From Bin18 sp965242795 (GTDB lineage Bacteria > Desulfobacterota > Binatia > Bin18): a stretch of DNA of 64,000 bases. The position numbers and the translations under genes were made by a program. Shown here piece by piece: positions 50,675 to 61,906 of this stretch. The notes below the pieces were generated by a model. That model had not been told where the DNA came from. It ran no database searches and saw only the letters and a program-made list of their open reading frames with translations. The DNA is taken from contig OZ251505.1 of the NCBI GenBank assembly GCA_965242795.1, positions 3,162,001-3,226,000 of the forward strand. Direction: 5' to 3'. How positions within the stretch are numbered: position 1 is the first letter of the stretch; the number at the start of each line of letters is the position of its first letter.

Positions 50675-52054
50675 GTGGAACGGTGGAAGATCCAGGCAAG
50701 GGGCAGTCTCGACTTACGCATACGGGGACTCGAACCGTCGGCCACGCTGGCCATCAACGAACGCAGTGGGGCGCTGCGCCGCGAGGGGCGGCGCATCTCC
50801 GCGCTCGGTCTCGGGCAATCGCCGTTTCCGGTGCCGACCGACGTGGTGAACGCGCTCAAGCAACACGCCCACGAAAAAGACTATCTGCCCGTGACCGGCC
50901 TGCCCGCCCTGCGCGAGGCGGTCGCCGAGTTCCACCAGCAGAAGGACCGCGTCGCGGCCCAGCCGGAGGGCGTGCTCGTCGGACCCGGGTCCAAGGAACT
51001 CCTGTTCCTGTTGCAACTCGTCTTCTACGGCGAACTGCTCGTGCCGTCTCCGGCGTGGGTGTCATACGCCCCGCAAGCCCACATCGTCGGGCGCACGGTC
51101 AACGTCATCCACACGACGTTCGAGGAGAACTGGCGCGTCACCCCGCGGCGCGTCGAAGAAATCTGCCGCGCCGACCCGGACCGGCCGCGCATCCTCGTCC
51201 TGAATTACCCCGGCAACCCGGACGGCGGCAGCTATTCCGCGCACGAACTCGAAGCCTTGGCAGCGGTCGCGCGGCGGTTCGAGGTGATCCTGCTGTCCGA
51301 CGAGATCTACGGGCAACTGCATCACCAGGGTCGGCACGTGTCGGTCGCGCGCTTCTATCCCGAAGGCACGATCATCAGTTCCGGCTTGTCCAAATGGTGC
51401 GGGGCCGGGGGCTGGCGGCTGGGGACGTTCACCTTTCCGCCGGAACTGTCCTGGCTGATGGGGGCAATGGCCGCGGTCGCCAGCGAAACCTACACCGCGG
51501 TGAGCGCGCCGATCCAATACGCCGCGGTCCGCGCCTTCCAGGACGGGATTACGATCGAACGGTATCTGGCGCATGCGCGGCGGATCCTGTCCGCGCTGGG
51601 CGGCCGGTGTCACAGGATTCTCCACGACGCCGGCGCGCGCGTCCATGCGCCGGTCGGCGCCTTCTATCTCTTTCCCGACTTTTCGCCGTTCGCCGAGCGG
51701 CTGGCGCAGCGCGGCATTGCGGACGGCGTCACCTTGTGTGAGCGGTTGTTGGAGGAGACGGGCGTGGCCGTGCTGCCCGGTACGGCGTTTCTGCGCCCGC
51801 GGCCGGAACTGACGGCGCGCGTGGCGTACGTCGGCTTCGACGGCGCCAAGGCGCTCGCCGCGAGCGAGGGCATCCCGCTCGACCACCCGCTCCCGGACGA
51901 TTTCATCGACCTGTGGTGCGGCGACACGGTCGACGCCGTCCAACGCATGGCGCGTTGGGCAGCGGAGAAGCCGCATCGCAACGTCGTCGACTTGGCGCCC
52001 CGAACGGAGCGGTTGCCGGCAGCCACGGGACTGGCGGCCGCGGCGGCCGGCTGA
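50675..52054 (+). CDS. PLP-dependent aminotransferase (class I/II)
   Basis: A 459-residue fold-type I aminotransferase. The N-terminal arm holds LGLGQSPFPVPTDVVNALKQ. NYPGNPDGGSYS binds the phosphate/substrate, the aspartate LSDEIYGQLHHQGR precedes the Schiff-base lysine in SGLSKWCGAGGWRLG, and the C-terminal domain ends in an Ala-rich tail. The start is GTG with a strong ribosome site, GGAGGAAGGGGG. The amino-acid substrate is not evident. Confidence 0.9.
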   Translation: MERWKIQARGSLDLRIRGLEPSATLAINERSGALRREGRRISALGLGQSPFPVPTDVVNALKQHAHEKDYLPVTGLPALREAVAEFHQQKDRVAAQPEGVLVGPGSKELLFLLQLVFYGELLVPSPAWVSYAPQAHIVGRTVNVIHTTFEENWRVTPRRVEEICRADPDRPRILVLNYPGNPDGGSYSAHELEALAAVARRFEVILLSDEIYGQLHHQGRHVSVARFYPEGTIISSGLSKWCGAGGWRLGTFTFPPELSWLMGAMAAVASETYTAVSAPIQYAAVRAFQDGITIERYLAHARRILSALGGRCHRILHDAGARVHAPVGAFYLFPDFSPFAERLAQRGIADGVTLCERLLEETGVAVLPGTAFLRPRPELTARVAYVGFDGAKALAASEGIPLDHPLPDDFIDLWCGDTVDAVQRMARWAAEKPHRNVVDLAPRTERLPAATGLAAAAAG

Positions 52055-52211
52055 GCCGCGGAGACGAGAGGGAAGGTGAATGCCCCGCTCCGACCGGTAT
52101 TTCGCTGTGAGAAATGTCTCCGCTGGATTCCTGCTTACGCAGGAATGACGAAGCAAAGACATTCTCCCCAAGGCAATCTCGAACCGATGCCCTACATTGA
52201 GTCGAGTTTTC

Positions 52212-52239
52212 TTGACAGGTGAGGAATCGGCCTTACCTT
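52212..52239 (+). promoter_or_regulatory. Candidate sigma70-type promoter of clpB
   Basis: TTGACA at 52212-52217 and TACCTT at 52234-52239, 16 bases apart. The predicted start is about 80 bases upstream of the clpB ATG. I see no sigma32 (CTTGAA/CCCCAT) or CIRCE element, which would be the usual heat-shock control. Confidence 0.45.
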
Positions 52240-52327
52240 CCTTCCAGCCCGAACGTCACAAAGAGTTAAGGTCCTCCCTCCCCCACGTTCCCGGAGGACG
52301 GACCTGCTGCCGGGAGGAGGGCGCCGC

Positions 52328-54976
<2,649 letters not shown>

Positions 54977-55289
54977 CCCTCCGCAACGACGGGAGCGAAC
55001 GCCGGCGAGCTTCTTCCCGCCTGTTGTGGCCCTTCGTCCGTCTCGTCGTTGCCTGTCATCGCAGCGGCGACCGAAGAACTTCGTCACCGCCAGCAATCCG
55101 GAGACGCAAGCTGCCCCCGTGATTTTCGTGGCGCCCCATTTTCTTAATAAAACACTGTTCTTTTATTGACTGTTTTTCAATTGACTTTGAGGCGCATTCT
55201 CCCTATACAGTCCCCCCGACTGCGCCGGGGCGGACGGCCTTCCCGGCCGGACCGAACTGCAAACGACTTGGTGGGAAGGTGGACATCAC
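54977..55289. other. Intergenic region between clpB and the KamA-like gene
   Basis: A 313-base gap. An imperfect hairpin lies at about 55064-55090 (GCGGCGACCGAAG against CTTCGTCACCGC), without a following T run. Around 55139-55180 the sequence becomes AT-rich, and a strong promoter follows. Confidence 0.6.
55181..55209 (+). promoter_or_regulatory. Strong sigma70-type promoter of the KamA-like gene
   Basis: TTGACT at 55181-55186 and TATACA at 55204-55209 with the ideal 17-base spacing, within an AT-rich stretch in GC-rich DNA. The predicted start lies near 55216, about 74 bases before the ATG at 55290. Confidence 0.65.
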
Positions 55290-56684
55290 ATGCTGAACGA
55301 CGCCGCTCGAATCATCGAGACCGTAGAACGATCCCCGGTCGCAATAGCGTCCCCGCCCGAGGCCCCCCGCTTCCGCGTCTTCAACGAGCAGCATCTCGAC
55401 CGGATTCCGCAACTGCAACGTCTGTCCCCCGATCATCGGTTCCAGATGCAGGTCGTCGCCAGCGTCCTGCCCTTTCGCGTCAACCCGTACGTCATCGAAG
55501 AATTGATCGACTGGGATCACGTGCCCGACGATCCCATGTTCCAACTGACGTTTCCGCAGCCGGAGATGCTCGACCCCGCGGACTTCGACACGATCGCCGA
55601 CCTGCTCAAGAAGGGAGCCGCGCGGGCCGAGATCAAAGCCGCGGCCAACGCGGTTCGCCTGCGGTTGAACCCCCATCCGGCCGAACAACAGCAACTCAAC
55701 GTCCCGGTCGTGGCCGGCCAGGGCGTGCCCGGTATGCAGCATAAGTATCGAGAAACAGTGCTCTTTTTCCCCAGTCAAGGGCAGACTTGCCACGCCTACT
55801 GCACCTTCTGTTTCCGCTGGGCGCAGTTCGTGGGCATTCAGGACCTTCGCTTCACCTCGCACGACGCCGCGCAACTCCACGCCTATCTGGCCGCGCAACC
55901 GCACGTGAGCGACCTCCTCGTGACGGGGGGCGATCCGATGGTGATGAAGACCCACCACTTGGCCGCGTATCTACGCCCGTTGCTCCGGCCCGAGTTCGAC
56001 CACGTGCAGACCATCCGCATCGGGACGAAGGCGCTGACCTACTGGCCGTTCCGCTTCACCAGCGACGCCGACGCGGACGACCTGCTGGGGCTGCTCCGGG
56101 ACCTCGTGGCCGCGGGCAAGCACGTCGCGTTGATGGCCCATTTCAACCATTGGCGCGAGTTGAGGCCGCCCGAAGTCCGCGAGGCCGTGCGGCGCGTGCT
56201 GGAGACCGGGGTCGTGATTCGGGGGCAGGGGCCGCTCTTGGCGCACATCAACGACGACGCCACGGTCTGGTCCCGGTTGTGGCGAACCCAGGTCAAGCTC
56301 GGCATCATCCCGTATTACATGTTCGTGGAACGGGATACCGGCGCGCGGCGCTATTTCGAGGTGCCGCTGGCCCGGGCGGCGGAGATTTACCGCCGCGCGG
56401 TGTCCCGTGTCTCCGGCTTGGCGCGCACCGTGCGCGGGCCGTCCATGAGCGCGGGACCGGGCAAGGTCGAGGTGCAGGGCGTCGCCGAGGTCGGAGGCGA
56501 GCAGGTCTTCGTGCTGCGCTTCATCCAGGGCCGGAACCCGGACTGGGTGCAGCGTCCGTTCTTCGCCGCGTTCGACCCGAAGGCCACGTGGCTGGATCAG
56601 TTGAAACCCGCCTTCGGCGAGTCCGGTTTCTTCTTCGAGCCGGAATATCAGGCCATGCGCGCCCAGGCCGCGGCCGGCCACTGA
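55290..56684 (+). CDS. KamA-family radical SAM protein (lysine 2,3-aminomutase-like)
   Basis: A 464-residue radical SAM/PLP enzyme. The cluster cysteines are C167, C171 and C174 (CHAYCTFCF). PLP-Lys is likely K392 in SAGPGKVEV, matching the GGGGK site of lysine 2,3-aminomutase. LLVTGGDPMVM and IRIGTKALTYWP are the family segments. It resembles the branch that is separate from lysine and EpmB enzymes (no epmA or efp in the window), so the substrate is not known. It has its own strong promoter. Confidence 0.85.
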   Translation: MLNDAARIIETVERSPVAIASPPEAPRFRVFNEQHLDRIPQLQRLSPDHRFQMQVVASVLPFRVNPYVIEELIDWDHVPDDPMFQLTFPQPEMLDPADFDTIADLLKKGAARAEIKAAANAVRLRLNPHPAEQQQLNVPVVAGQGVPGMQHKYRETVLFFPSQGQTCHAYCTFCFRWAQFVGIQDLRFTSHDAAQLHAYLAAQPHVSDLLVTGGDPMVMKTHHLAAYLRPLLRPEFDHVQTIRIGTKALTYWPFRFTSDADADDLLGLLRDLVAAGKHVALMAHFNHWRELRPPEVREAVRRVLETGVVIRGQGPLLAHINDDATVWSRLWRTQVKLGIIPYYMFVERDTGARRYFEVPLARAAEIYRRAVSRVSGLARTVRGPSMSAGPGKVEVQGVAEVGGEQVFVLRFIQGRNPDWVQRPFFAAFDPKATWLDQLKPAFGESGFFFEPEYQAMRAQAAAGH

Positions 56685-56706
56685 CGCCGCCGATTTGCCG
56701 GACTGC

Positions 56707-56928
56707 CTATTCGCGCGGCTTGAGCATCCGAATCCGCCGCACCCGCGGATGGCCGGGCGTCTCGTCGATGAAGGTCAGGTGTTCGGCCTCGCACTCCGGG
56801 CACACGATCAGCGTGCCGTAGGTTTCGTGCTCGACCATCGGCGGCCACTTGCCGTCCGCGGGCTCGCCGTAATTCTCCATGCGGTACAGTTCGGTCGCAC
56901 ACATTAGACAGTGCTGGACTTTCGCCAC
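56707..56928 (-). CDS. Small zinc-ribbon protein
   Basis: A 73-residue protein with two CxxC knuckles, CLMC near residue 8 and CPEC near residue 45, so it probably binds one zinc. The intervening part is YRMENYGEPADGKWPP. The GTG start at 56928 is preceded by AAGGAGG. It is convergent with the KamA-like gene. Function unknown. Confidence 0.8.
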   Translation of the reverse strand: MAKVQHCLMCATELYRMENYGEPADGKWPPMVEHETYGTLIVCPECEAEHLTFIDETPGHPRVRRIRMLKPRE

Positions 56929-56984
56929 GGGAGCCTCCTTCGCGGGGTGCCGTGCCCGGCAGTGTCGCACTCGACCCGAAGAGG

Positions 56985-57255
56985 GACAAGCCCGGCTTTT
57001 CAGATTCCCCCTTCCTTCCCTTCGACGGGCTCAGGGACCAGGAAGAGGGTTCCACGGAGAAAGGGAAGCACGAATCCGTCCGGATTCTTTTGGGAACTGA
57101 ATACAAGAGGATTCTCATGGTCAAAGGCCGGGGGTGGGGGACGAAGGCCGCAGTGACCTCGGGGTTCGTTTCGATGTTTCGACAAGCTCAACACAGCGCA
57201 AGCTCAACGAACTGAGGGTTAGGAAGTCCCCGAGCCTGCCGAAGGATGTCGCAAC
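56985..57255. repeat. Long dispersed repeat with TTCGACAGGCTCAGG core
   Basis: Two blocks, about 57015-57060 and 57127-57217. The second is over 80% identical to 15178-15300: CCGGGGGTGGGG, then GGTTCGTTTCGATGTTTCGA, CAAGCTC and AACGAACT. These blocks sit just upstream of the Sec-peroxiredoxin gene. Confidence 0.75.
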
Positions 57256-57262
57256 GAGAAAC

Positions 57263-57291
57263 TTGACGGTCAGAGAGTCGCGGGCTAGGAC
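57263..57291 (+). promoter_or_regulatory. Weak candidate promoter of the Sec-peroxiredoxin gene
   Basis: TTGACG at 57263-57268 and TAGGAC at 57286-57291, 17 bases apart. The -35 is good but the -10 matches only half the consensus. It lies about 37 bases before the ATG. Confidence 0.3.
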
Positions 57292-57327
57292 GAACGAGCC
57301 GGAACCCGAGGAACGAACCGAAAGATT

Positions 57328-58473
57328 ATGCCGATCCCGTCCAGCCTCCGGTCGAAAAGCCGGACTCTTTTCCTCGCCGGCGGATTGTTGCTCTGGAGCG
57401 CCACGGCACACGCCCAAGTCCAGGTCGGCAGCCCCGCTCCCGACTTCTGTCTGCCGCCGGCCTCGGATGCGGATAGCGCCGAAGAACGGCTCTGCTTGCA
57501 GGATTTTCGCGGGAAACGAAACGTCTTGCTGCTGTTCTACATTCTCGACTTCACGCCGGGTTGAACCCTGCAACTCTCAGCCGGACGGGCGTCCGGTTCG
57601 GACGAGAAGCTGAACGTTGCGGTGCTGGGCATCAGCACGAACCACACCGCATCCCAACAGGTCTTTCGTGAGCAACTCCAACTCGACTATCCGTTGCTGA
57701 GCGCGTTCGACGCGCCCGAAGTGGTCGAAGAGTACGTCGGCTGGCTCGACCGGGACAAGCGGCTCGCCAACCGGGCCTACGTCCTGATCGATACCGAGGG
57801 CGTCGTTCGCTACGTGCGCATCATGCAGAACCCGGCGGAAGTCGTCCCGCTCGGCGTGCTCCGAGACGAAGTTGCCAAGCTCGGTGTACTCCCCGAATCC
57901 GAACCTCCCGAGGAGTCAGGCGCGGACGCCCTCGACCCCCTACCGTCATCCGAGCAGCCCGAATCCGCAGAGACGCCCGCGGGGCCGACCGCGGTGGCAC
58001 CCGATACCGACGTTCCCCCCAGCCTCGACTCGGCTCTCCACAAGCTCGCTGCCTTGGCGGCTGCGGGCGGGCGACCGACCTATCTCGGCCTGTTCTATGC
58101 CACGTCCGAGCAGGAACTGCCGGGCGTGCAGGTCTTGAACGTGGTCGAGGGGAGTCCGGCTGCCAAGGCAGGAATCGAAGGCATGAACGCCGGGGAACAG
58201 GACAACAAGCTGATGAAAGCCGCGCTGGTCGCGCTGACCATGTCGCCGGCCGGCCCGTTCGTCATGCCGCTGGCCATCGCCCACCAACTCTACAAGGCGC
58301 GCAACCCGCCCGGGGACGTGATCGTCGCGGTGGACGACACGCGGGTCGTCGACGCCCAGGAATTCACGCAGGCCATGCAGCGGTTCGCCCCAGGCGACCA
58401 TGTGGATTTCACGGTCGTGCGCAAGAAAGAACCCCGCATCGTAAGCGTCACCCTCGCCGCGGAACCGCTCTAG
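57328..58473 (+). CDS. Periplasmic selenocysteine peroxiredoxin with C-terminal PDZ domain
   Basis: Reading through one TGA at 57562-57564 gives a 381-residue protein. A signal peptide (SRTLFLAGGLLLWSATAHAQ) is followed by a peroxiredoxin domain, whose VQVGSPAPDFCL start and DFTPGUTLQL motif place U79 at the peroxidatic cysteine. The fold continues through VAVLGISTN, FREQLQLDYPLLSAF and AYVLIDTEGVVRYV. A proline/acid linker (about 190-235) leads to a PDZ domain (LPGVQVLNVVEGSPAAKAGI; VIVAVDDTRVVDAQEF). The frame is identical on both sides of the TGA, and all family residues are intact. The PDZ may recruit it to envelope proteins. Nonsense mutation is the alternative. Confidence 0.88.
57579..57598 (+). 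promoter_or_regulatory. Candidate bacterial SECIS stem-loop of the peroxiredoxin gene
   Basis: CCGGAC (57581-57586) pairs with GTCCGG (57591-57596) around the tetraloop GGGC; AG and TT extend the stem by an A-U and a G-U pair. The loop begins 23 nt after the UGA, exactly as in the ArsC-like gene, and starts with GG, the usual SECIS feature. Confidence 0.7.
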
Positions 58474-59372
58474 GCGGAGCGCGGCGTGCGCTGCGGGGGA
58501 TCGTCCGCAGACTGCTCCATCTGAGCACGGAATGCGCTCACCGTATTGCTCATGAGCATGGAGAGCGTGACCGGCCCCACGCCCCCGGGCACCGGCGTGA
58601 TGAACGCCGCGCGACCGCTGGCCTCGACGAACTCGACGTCCCCGACCCACCGCGATCCGACCTGATTGATGCCGACGTCGATGACGGTCGCGCCCTCGCG
58701 CACCCAGGCGCCCTTGATGACTTCGGGAGCGCCGGCCGCCACGACCAGTATTTCCGCGCGCTGCACGTGCTCGGCCAGCCGCCCGCGTTGTGCCGTGGCG
58801 ATATGGCAGATGGTGACGGTCGCCAGCCGATCGACCAGCATCAGGCTGAGCGGTTTGCCGACCAGGTCGCTGTGCCCGACGATGACCGCCTCTCTGCCTC
58901 GCACGTCGATGCCGGTCGATTCCAGCAGACGCATGACGGCCAGCGCGGTACACGAGCCGATCCGCAAATCGCCGATCACCGCGGCGCCCACGTTTTCGGG
59001 GTGCGTGCCGTCCACGTCTTTCTGCGGCGCGATGTGATTGACCAGCGCCGACCGATGGAGATGGGCGGGCAGCGGAAGCTGCAGAATGATGCCGGTCACG
59101 TCCGGATCCCGGTTGAGTTGGTCCAGGCGGCGCAGCACCTCGGCTTCCTGCACCGTATCCGGCAGCTGATACCACCGGTACTCGATACCGAGTTCGCGGG
59201 CCACCCGATTCTGTGAGCGAACGTAGATTTCAATCGCCGGATCGGAGCCCACGTAGATGCTGACCAGGACCGGGTGGCGCCCGGCCTGTCGGATCAGGCC
59301 GGGGATTTCTGCGGCCAGTTCGGCATACACCGCCTCCGCGATCACCTTTCCCCTGACGATCTTGGCTCCCAT
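58470..59372 (-). CDS. folD: FolD-like methylenetetrahydrofolate dehydrogenase with altered catalytic lysine
   Basis: A 300-residue protein with the full FolD fold: GIILQLPLPAHL, QKDVDGTHPENVG, VIVGHSDLVGKPLSLML (NADP site) and FITPVPGGVGPVTLSML. The catalytic lysine of the YxxxK motif (K54 in E. coli) is Q54 here (IYVRSQNRVA, Y50). Changing it to Gln in human MTHFD1 is reported to abolish cyclohydrolase while keeping dehydrogenase. The ATG at 59372 gives normal length. The end overlaps the Sec-peroxiredoxin gene by 4 bases, tail to tail. Confidence 0.9.
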   Translation of the reverse strand: MGAKIVRGKVIAEAVYAELAAEIPGLIRQAGRHPVLVSIYVGSDPAIEIYVRSQNRVARELGIEYRWYQLPDTVQEAEVLRRLDQLNRDPDVTGIILQLPLPAHLHRSALVNHIAPQKDVDGTHPENVGAAVIGDLRIGSCTALAVMRLLESTGIDVRGREAVIVGHSDLVGKPLSLMLVDRLATVTICHIATAQRGRLAEHVQRAEILVVAAGAPEVIKGAWVREGATVIDVGINQVGSRWVGDVEFVEASGRAAFITPVPGGVGPVTLSMLMSNTVSAFRAQMEQSADDPPQRTPRSA

Positions 59373-60392
59373 CCCGCCGACCGTATCATCCGGCTTGGGG
59401 CGGAGAAAGCCGGACCTCGAGAGGCCCGGCTTCCCTCGCGGAAATGACGAAGATGCAGAAACGCCGACCAGCGATGGCGTCTTGGCTTGCATTGGGCACT
59501 TCCATACGAAGCGACCCTTCGACGGGCTGAGAGACGGATCTCAACAAGCTGGGTCCCCGCGCCTGTCGAGGGGGTTTCACGGGGTACGAGTCAGGGGAAT
59601 TTCCAGGATCATCCCGCATGGAATTCCCTTTGAAATTTACGTCGTCCTTCTCGGGTGTAGGGGCGACGCATGCGTCGCCCCTACGATCGTCGGCCGAGGA
59701 GAAATAAGGATAAGGGACAGGGCGAGGGCTTGCCCCGGATGCGACTTGGAGGGTGCGAGAAACTTTTTGAGCCAAGGCGCGCTAGTCGCTTGACTTTGAG
59801 TTCGCCGTGTGGCACAAAGCCGCCTTCCAACGCAGCGAGTGGGAAGCCAGCGGGAACCGGCCATGATGCGCAACGCGACACGAAGTGACACCGGAAAGTC
59901 GGTTGTCGACACAGTCCCCGCCCCCCCCCCGCGGAATCTCCCGCGCATTTCGGTTCCATAGCGCGCGCTGCCGCGGCAATATCCGCCTCGGAAGCCTGGA
60001 GCGGATTCTCAACCCCGCCCAGGCATGGCTCCGTGGGGCACATCTGCGTCTTGCCCCGCGGTGGCTTCCTAATCAACGTTCGGATTCCCCGGCCCCTGGA
60101 ACCTCCTGTCGGTTCGGGGGGAGCGAGGGGAACGGAAGCATCAACAACGGCAGAAGTCTGCCGGCATCGAGCCCGCCGGCGAATAGACCTGCGCGCGCCG
60201 CTTAAGGAAGCGAACGAACCGGTAACGCCAACGGAAAGGAGGACGGTGCGAAACTAGCTATGTAATGAGGGAAAGTGGGGGCCGCCGGCAAAGGCTGTTA
60301 CCTGGTCGGCGGTGAAGAGGCTGAACCGTACAGGAGAGGGAACATCCTCTATTACCCGGCCTACGGGCCGGCACAGAACGAAGGAGCGAACG
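59373..60392. other. 1-kb region without a recognisable gene
   Basis: Contains a TTCGACGGGCTGAGAGACGG repeat (about 59518), the GATHASP palindrome at 59657, a run of ten C at 59921-59930 and GC-rich but poorly coding sequence to 60370. Short frames on both strands have no family look. I checked for group II intron domain V, RNase P and tmRNA signatures by eye and saw none. The region may be a decayed insertion. Confidence 0.5.
59657..59684. repeat. GATHASP-type 28-bp palindrome
   Basis: A perfect copy of the 28-base element (GTAGGGGCGACGCA and complement), identical to those at 2047 and 5506. It lies upstream of folD. Confidence 0.92.
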
Positions 60393-61832
60393 ATGCCGAC
60401 ACCGACGCCAACTACTACTCCAGGTCTTACAAGTGACAAGGAAGATCTATGGTATGGGAGTGCAACAGACGACACGGCGTATGGCCAGGAGAAAAACGAC
60501 TTTATGTGGGGGTTTGGCGGGGGAGATAAGCTCTACGGCGATGCCGGCCGCGATGTGCTGTACGGCGGGGCCGGCAACGACGAATTGCGCGGCGGGGCCG
60601 ACAATGACTTGCTGTACGGCGAGGCCGGCAACGACGAATTGCGCGGTGATGCTGCCAATGACGTGCTGTACGGCGGGGCCGGCAACGACAAATTGTGGGG
60701 CGGGGCCGGCAATGACGTACTGCACGATGGGGCCGGCTGGAACGAATTGAGGGGAGAGGATGGCGATGATGTGCTGGTGGGCACGGGGAAGATGTATGGT
60801 GGGGTCGGCAACGACACGTTGATAGCGACAGGCGGTGCTCAAGTCTGGGGTGGTGCGGGGCCAGACATCCTGATCGGTTCAGGGGGAAGGGTCATGTACA
60901 ACAGCGAAGATAGAAGCGCACAAACGGGGGTGACGGTGGATCTGCATAACGGGTGGGGCAGAGGAGGGGATGCGCAAGGAGACATGATATTCGGCTTTAC
61001 AGGGATCGTCGGGAGCCGCGGTGACGATACGCTTTTGGGGGATGAGCAGGATAACTTCTTCCGAGGAATGAATGGAAAGGACCACTTCGACGGAAGAGAG
61101 GGGAATGATATGGTGTCGTTCGCTAAGAGTAATGGGGGAGATGGGGCGACGGTGGACTTGAGCGACACCACACAAGGTTATGAGGCTGAAGGGGGCTGGG
61201 CGGACGGCGACACGTTTTCGAATATAGAAAATCTGTATGGGAGTGATCATAATGATGTATTTACGGGAAACTGGAAGAGGAACTGGCTGTCAGGCCAGGA
61301 CGGCGATGACACGCTGCACGGCAAGGCCGGAAACGACAGTCTGGGAGGGGGGAAGGGAACCGACACTCTGAACGGCGGACAGGGGTTAGACGATCTGTCA
61401 GGGAATGAAGGGGCGGACACGTTCGTCTTCGACAAAGACGGTTTGGCCGAGACGGATAGGGTGTGGGACTTTTCGGGGCTGGGCTCGGATGGCGTGAAGC
61501 AGGCGAGCGAGCATAGCGACAGATTGGATCTGAGTGGTCTGAGCGGTCTAAAGACCGCGGAAGGCACAACCATAACAGAGCTAGAGTTCATTCCAGATAA
61601 GAAACCCGACGACGGCCAGTACTCGCCGGGCACAACCGGCAAAGGAAAAGTGTGGTACTGGCATCAACCTGTGCAGGATACCCCCCCGGAAGGACAACAT
61701 GGAAAGTGGACCACGGTAGCCGCGGATCTAGACGGGGATGGGGATGCGGATTTCCAGGTGGAGTTGTATGGGCACCTCGATCTGACCGTGGCGGACTTTG
61801 TGGGGGTGGTAGCGGAACCAGCGGTAGCGTAA
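60393..61832 (+). CDS. RTX (haemolysin-type calcium-binding) secreted protein
   Basis: A 479-residue acidic protein. Residues about 45-125 and 315-370 are tandem RTX nonapeptides (GGAGNDELRGGADNDLLYG; GQDGDDTLHG) that bind calcium outside the cell. The C-terminal 60 residues are rich in aromatic and acidic residues, consistent with a type I secretion signal. No signal peptide and no protease or lipase motif, so the effector role is unknown. AAGGAG at 60381-60386 sets the start. Base use is more AT-rich than neighbours around 61100-61260, suggesting acquisition. The transporter gene is next. Confidence 0.9.
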   Translation: MPTPTPTTTPGLTSDKEDLWYGSATDDTAYGQEKNDFMWGFGGGDKLYGDAGRDVLYGGAGNDELRGGADNDLLYGEAGNDELRGDAANDVLYGGAGNDKLWGGAGNDVLHDGAGWNELRGEDGDDVLVGTGKMYGGVGNDTLIATGGAQVWGGAGPDILIGSGGRVMYNSEDRSAQTGVTVDLHNGWGRGGDAQGDMIFGFTGIVGSRGDDTLLGDEQDNFFRGMNGKDHFDGREGNDMVSFAKSNGGDGATVDLSDTTQGYEAEGGWADGDTFSNIENLYGSDHNDVFTGNWKRNWLSGQDGDDTLHGKAGNDSLGGGKGTDTLNGGQGLDDLSGNEGADTFVFDKDGLAETDRVWDFSGLGSDGVKQASEHSDRLDLSGLSGLKTAEGTTITELEFIPDKKPDDGQYSPGTTGKGKVWYWHQPVQDTPPEGQHGKWTTVAADLDGDGDADFQVELYGHLDLTVADFVGVVAEPAVA

Positions 61833-61839
61833 GCTGTCT

Positions 61840-61864
61840 CCGGGCGGGGCGCCGCCCCGCCCGG
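61840..61864 (+). terminator. Strong hairpin between RTX gene and its transporter
   Basis: CCGGGCGGGGC pairs perfectly with GCCCCGCCCGG over a GCC loop, 8 bases after the RTX stop. Only a weak T-rich tail (TTCC) follows, so it may be a partial terminator or RNA stabiliser that keeps RTX expression higher than the transporter. Confidence 0.7.
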
Positions 61865-61906
61865 TTCCATTGTCCGTCAAGCTGAGAGCGTCCGCGCCAT
61901 CCAACG

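Noticed and set aside
52128..52327. CIRCE or sigma32 element before clpB
   Set aside because: No TTAGCACTC inverted repeat or CTTGAA-CCCCAT pair is visible; only an ordinary sigma70-like pair.
57562..57564. Recoding of UGA as Trp or Gly in this genome
   Set aside because: Many ordinary genes in the window end in TGA with sensible lengths (for example folK, moaDE neighbours, exporter genes), so TGA is a normal stop.
59921..59930. Ten-C run as a second phase-variation site
   Set aside because: It is shorter and not within or just upstream of any supported gene.
59690..60380. RNase P, tmRNA, SRP RNA or group II intron in the gene-poor kilobase
   Set aside because: No core signature (for example the GGAAAGTCCGGGCT-like P4 or intron domain V) was seen by eye; a covariance search would decide.
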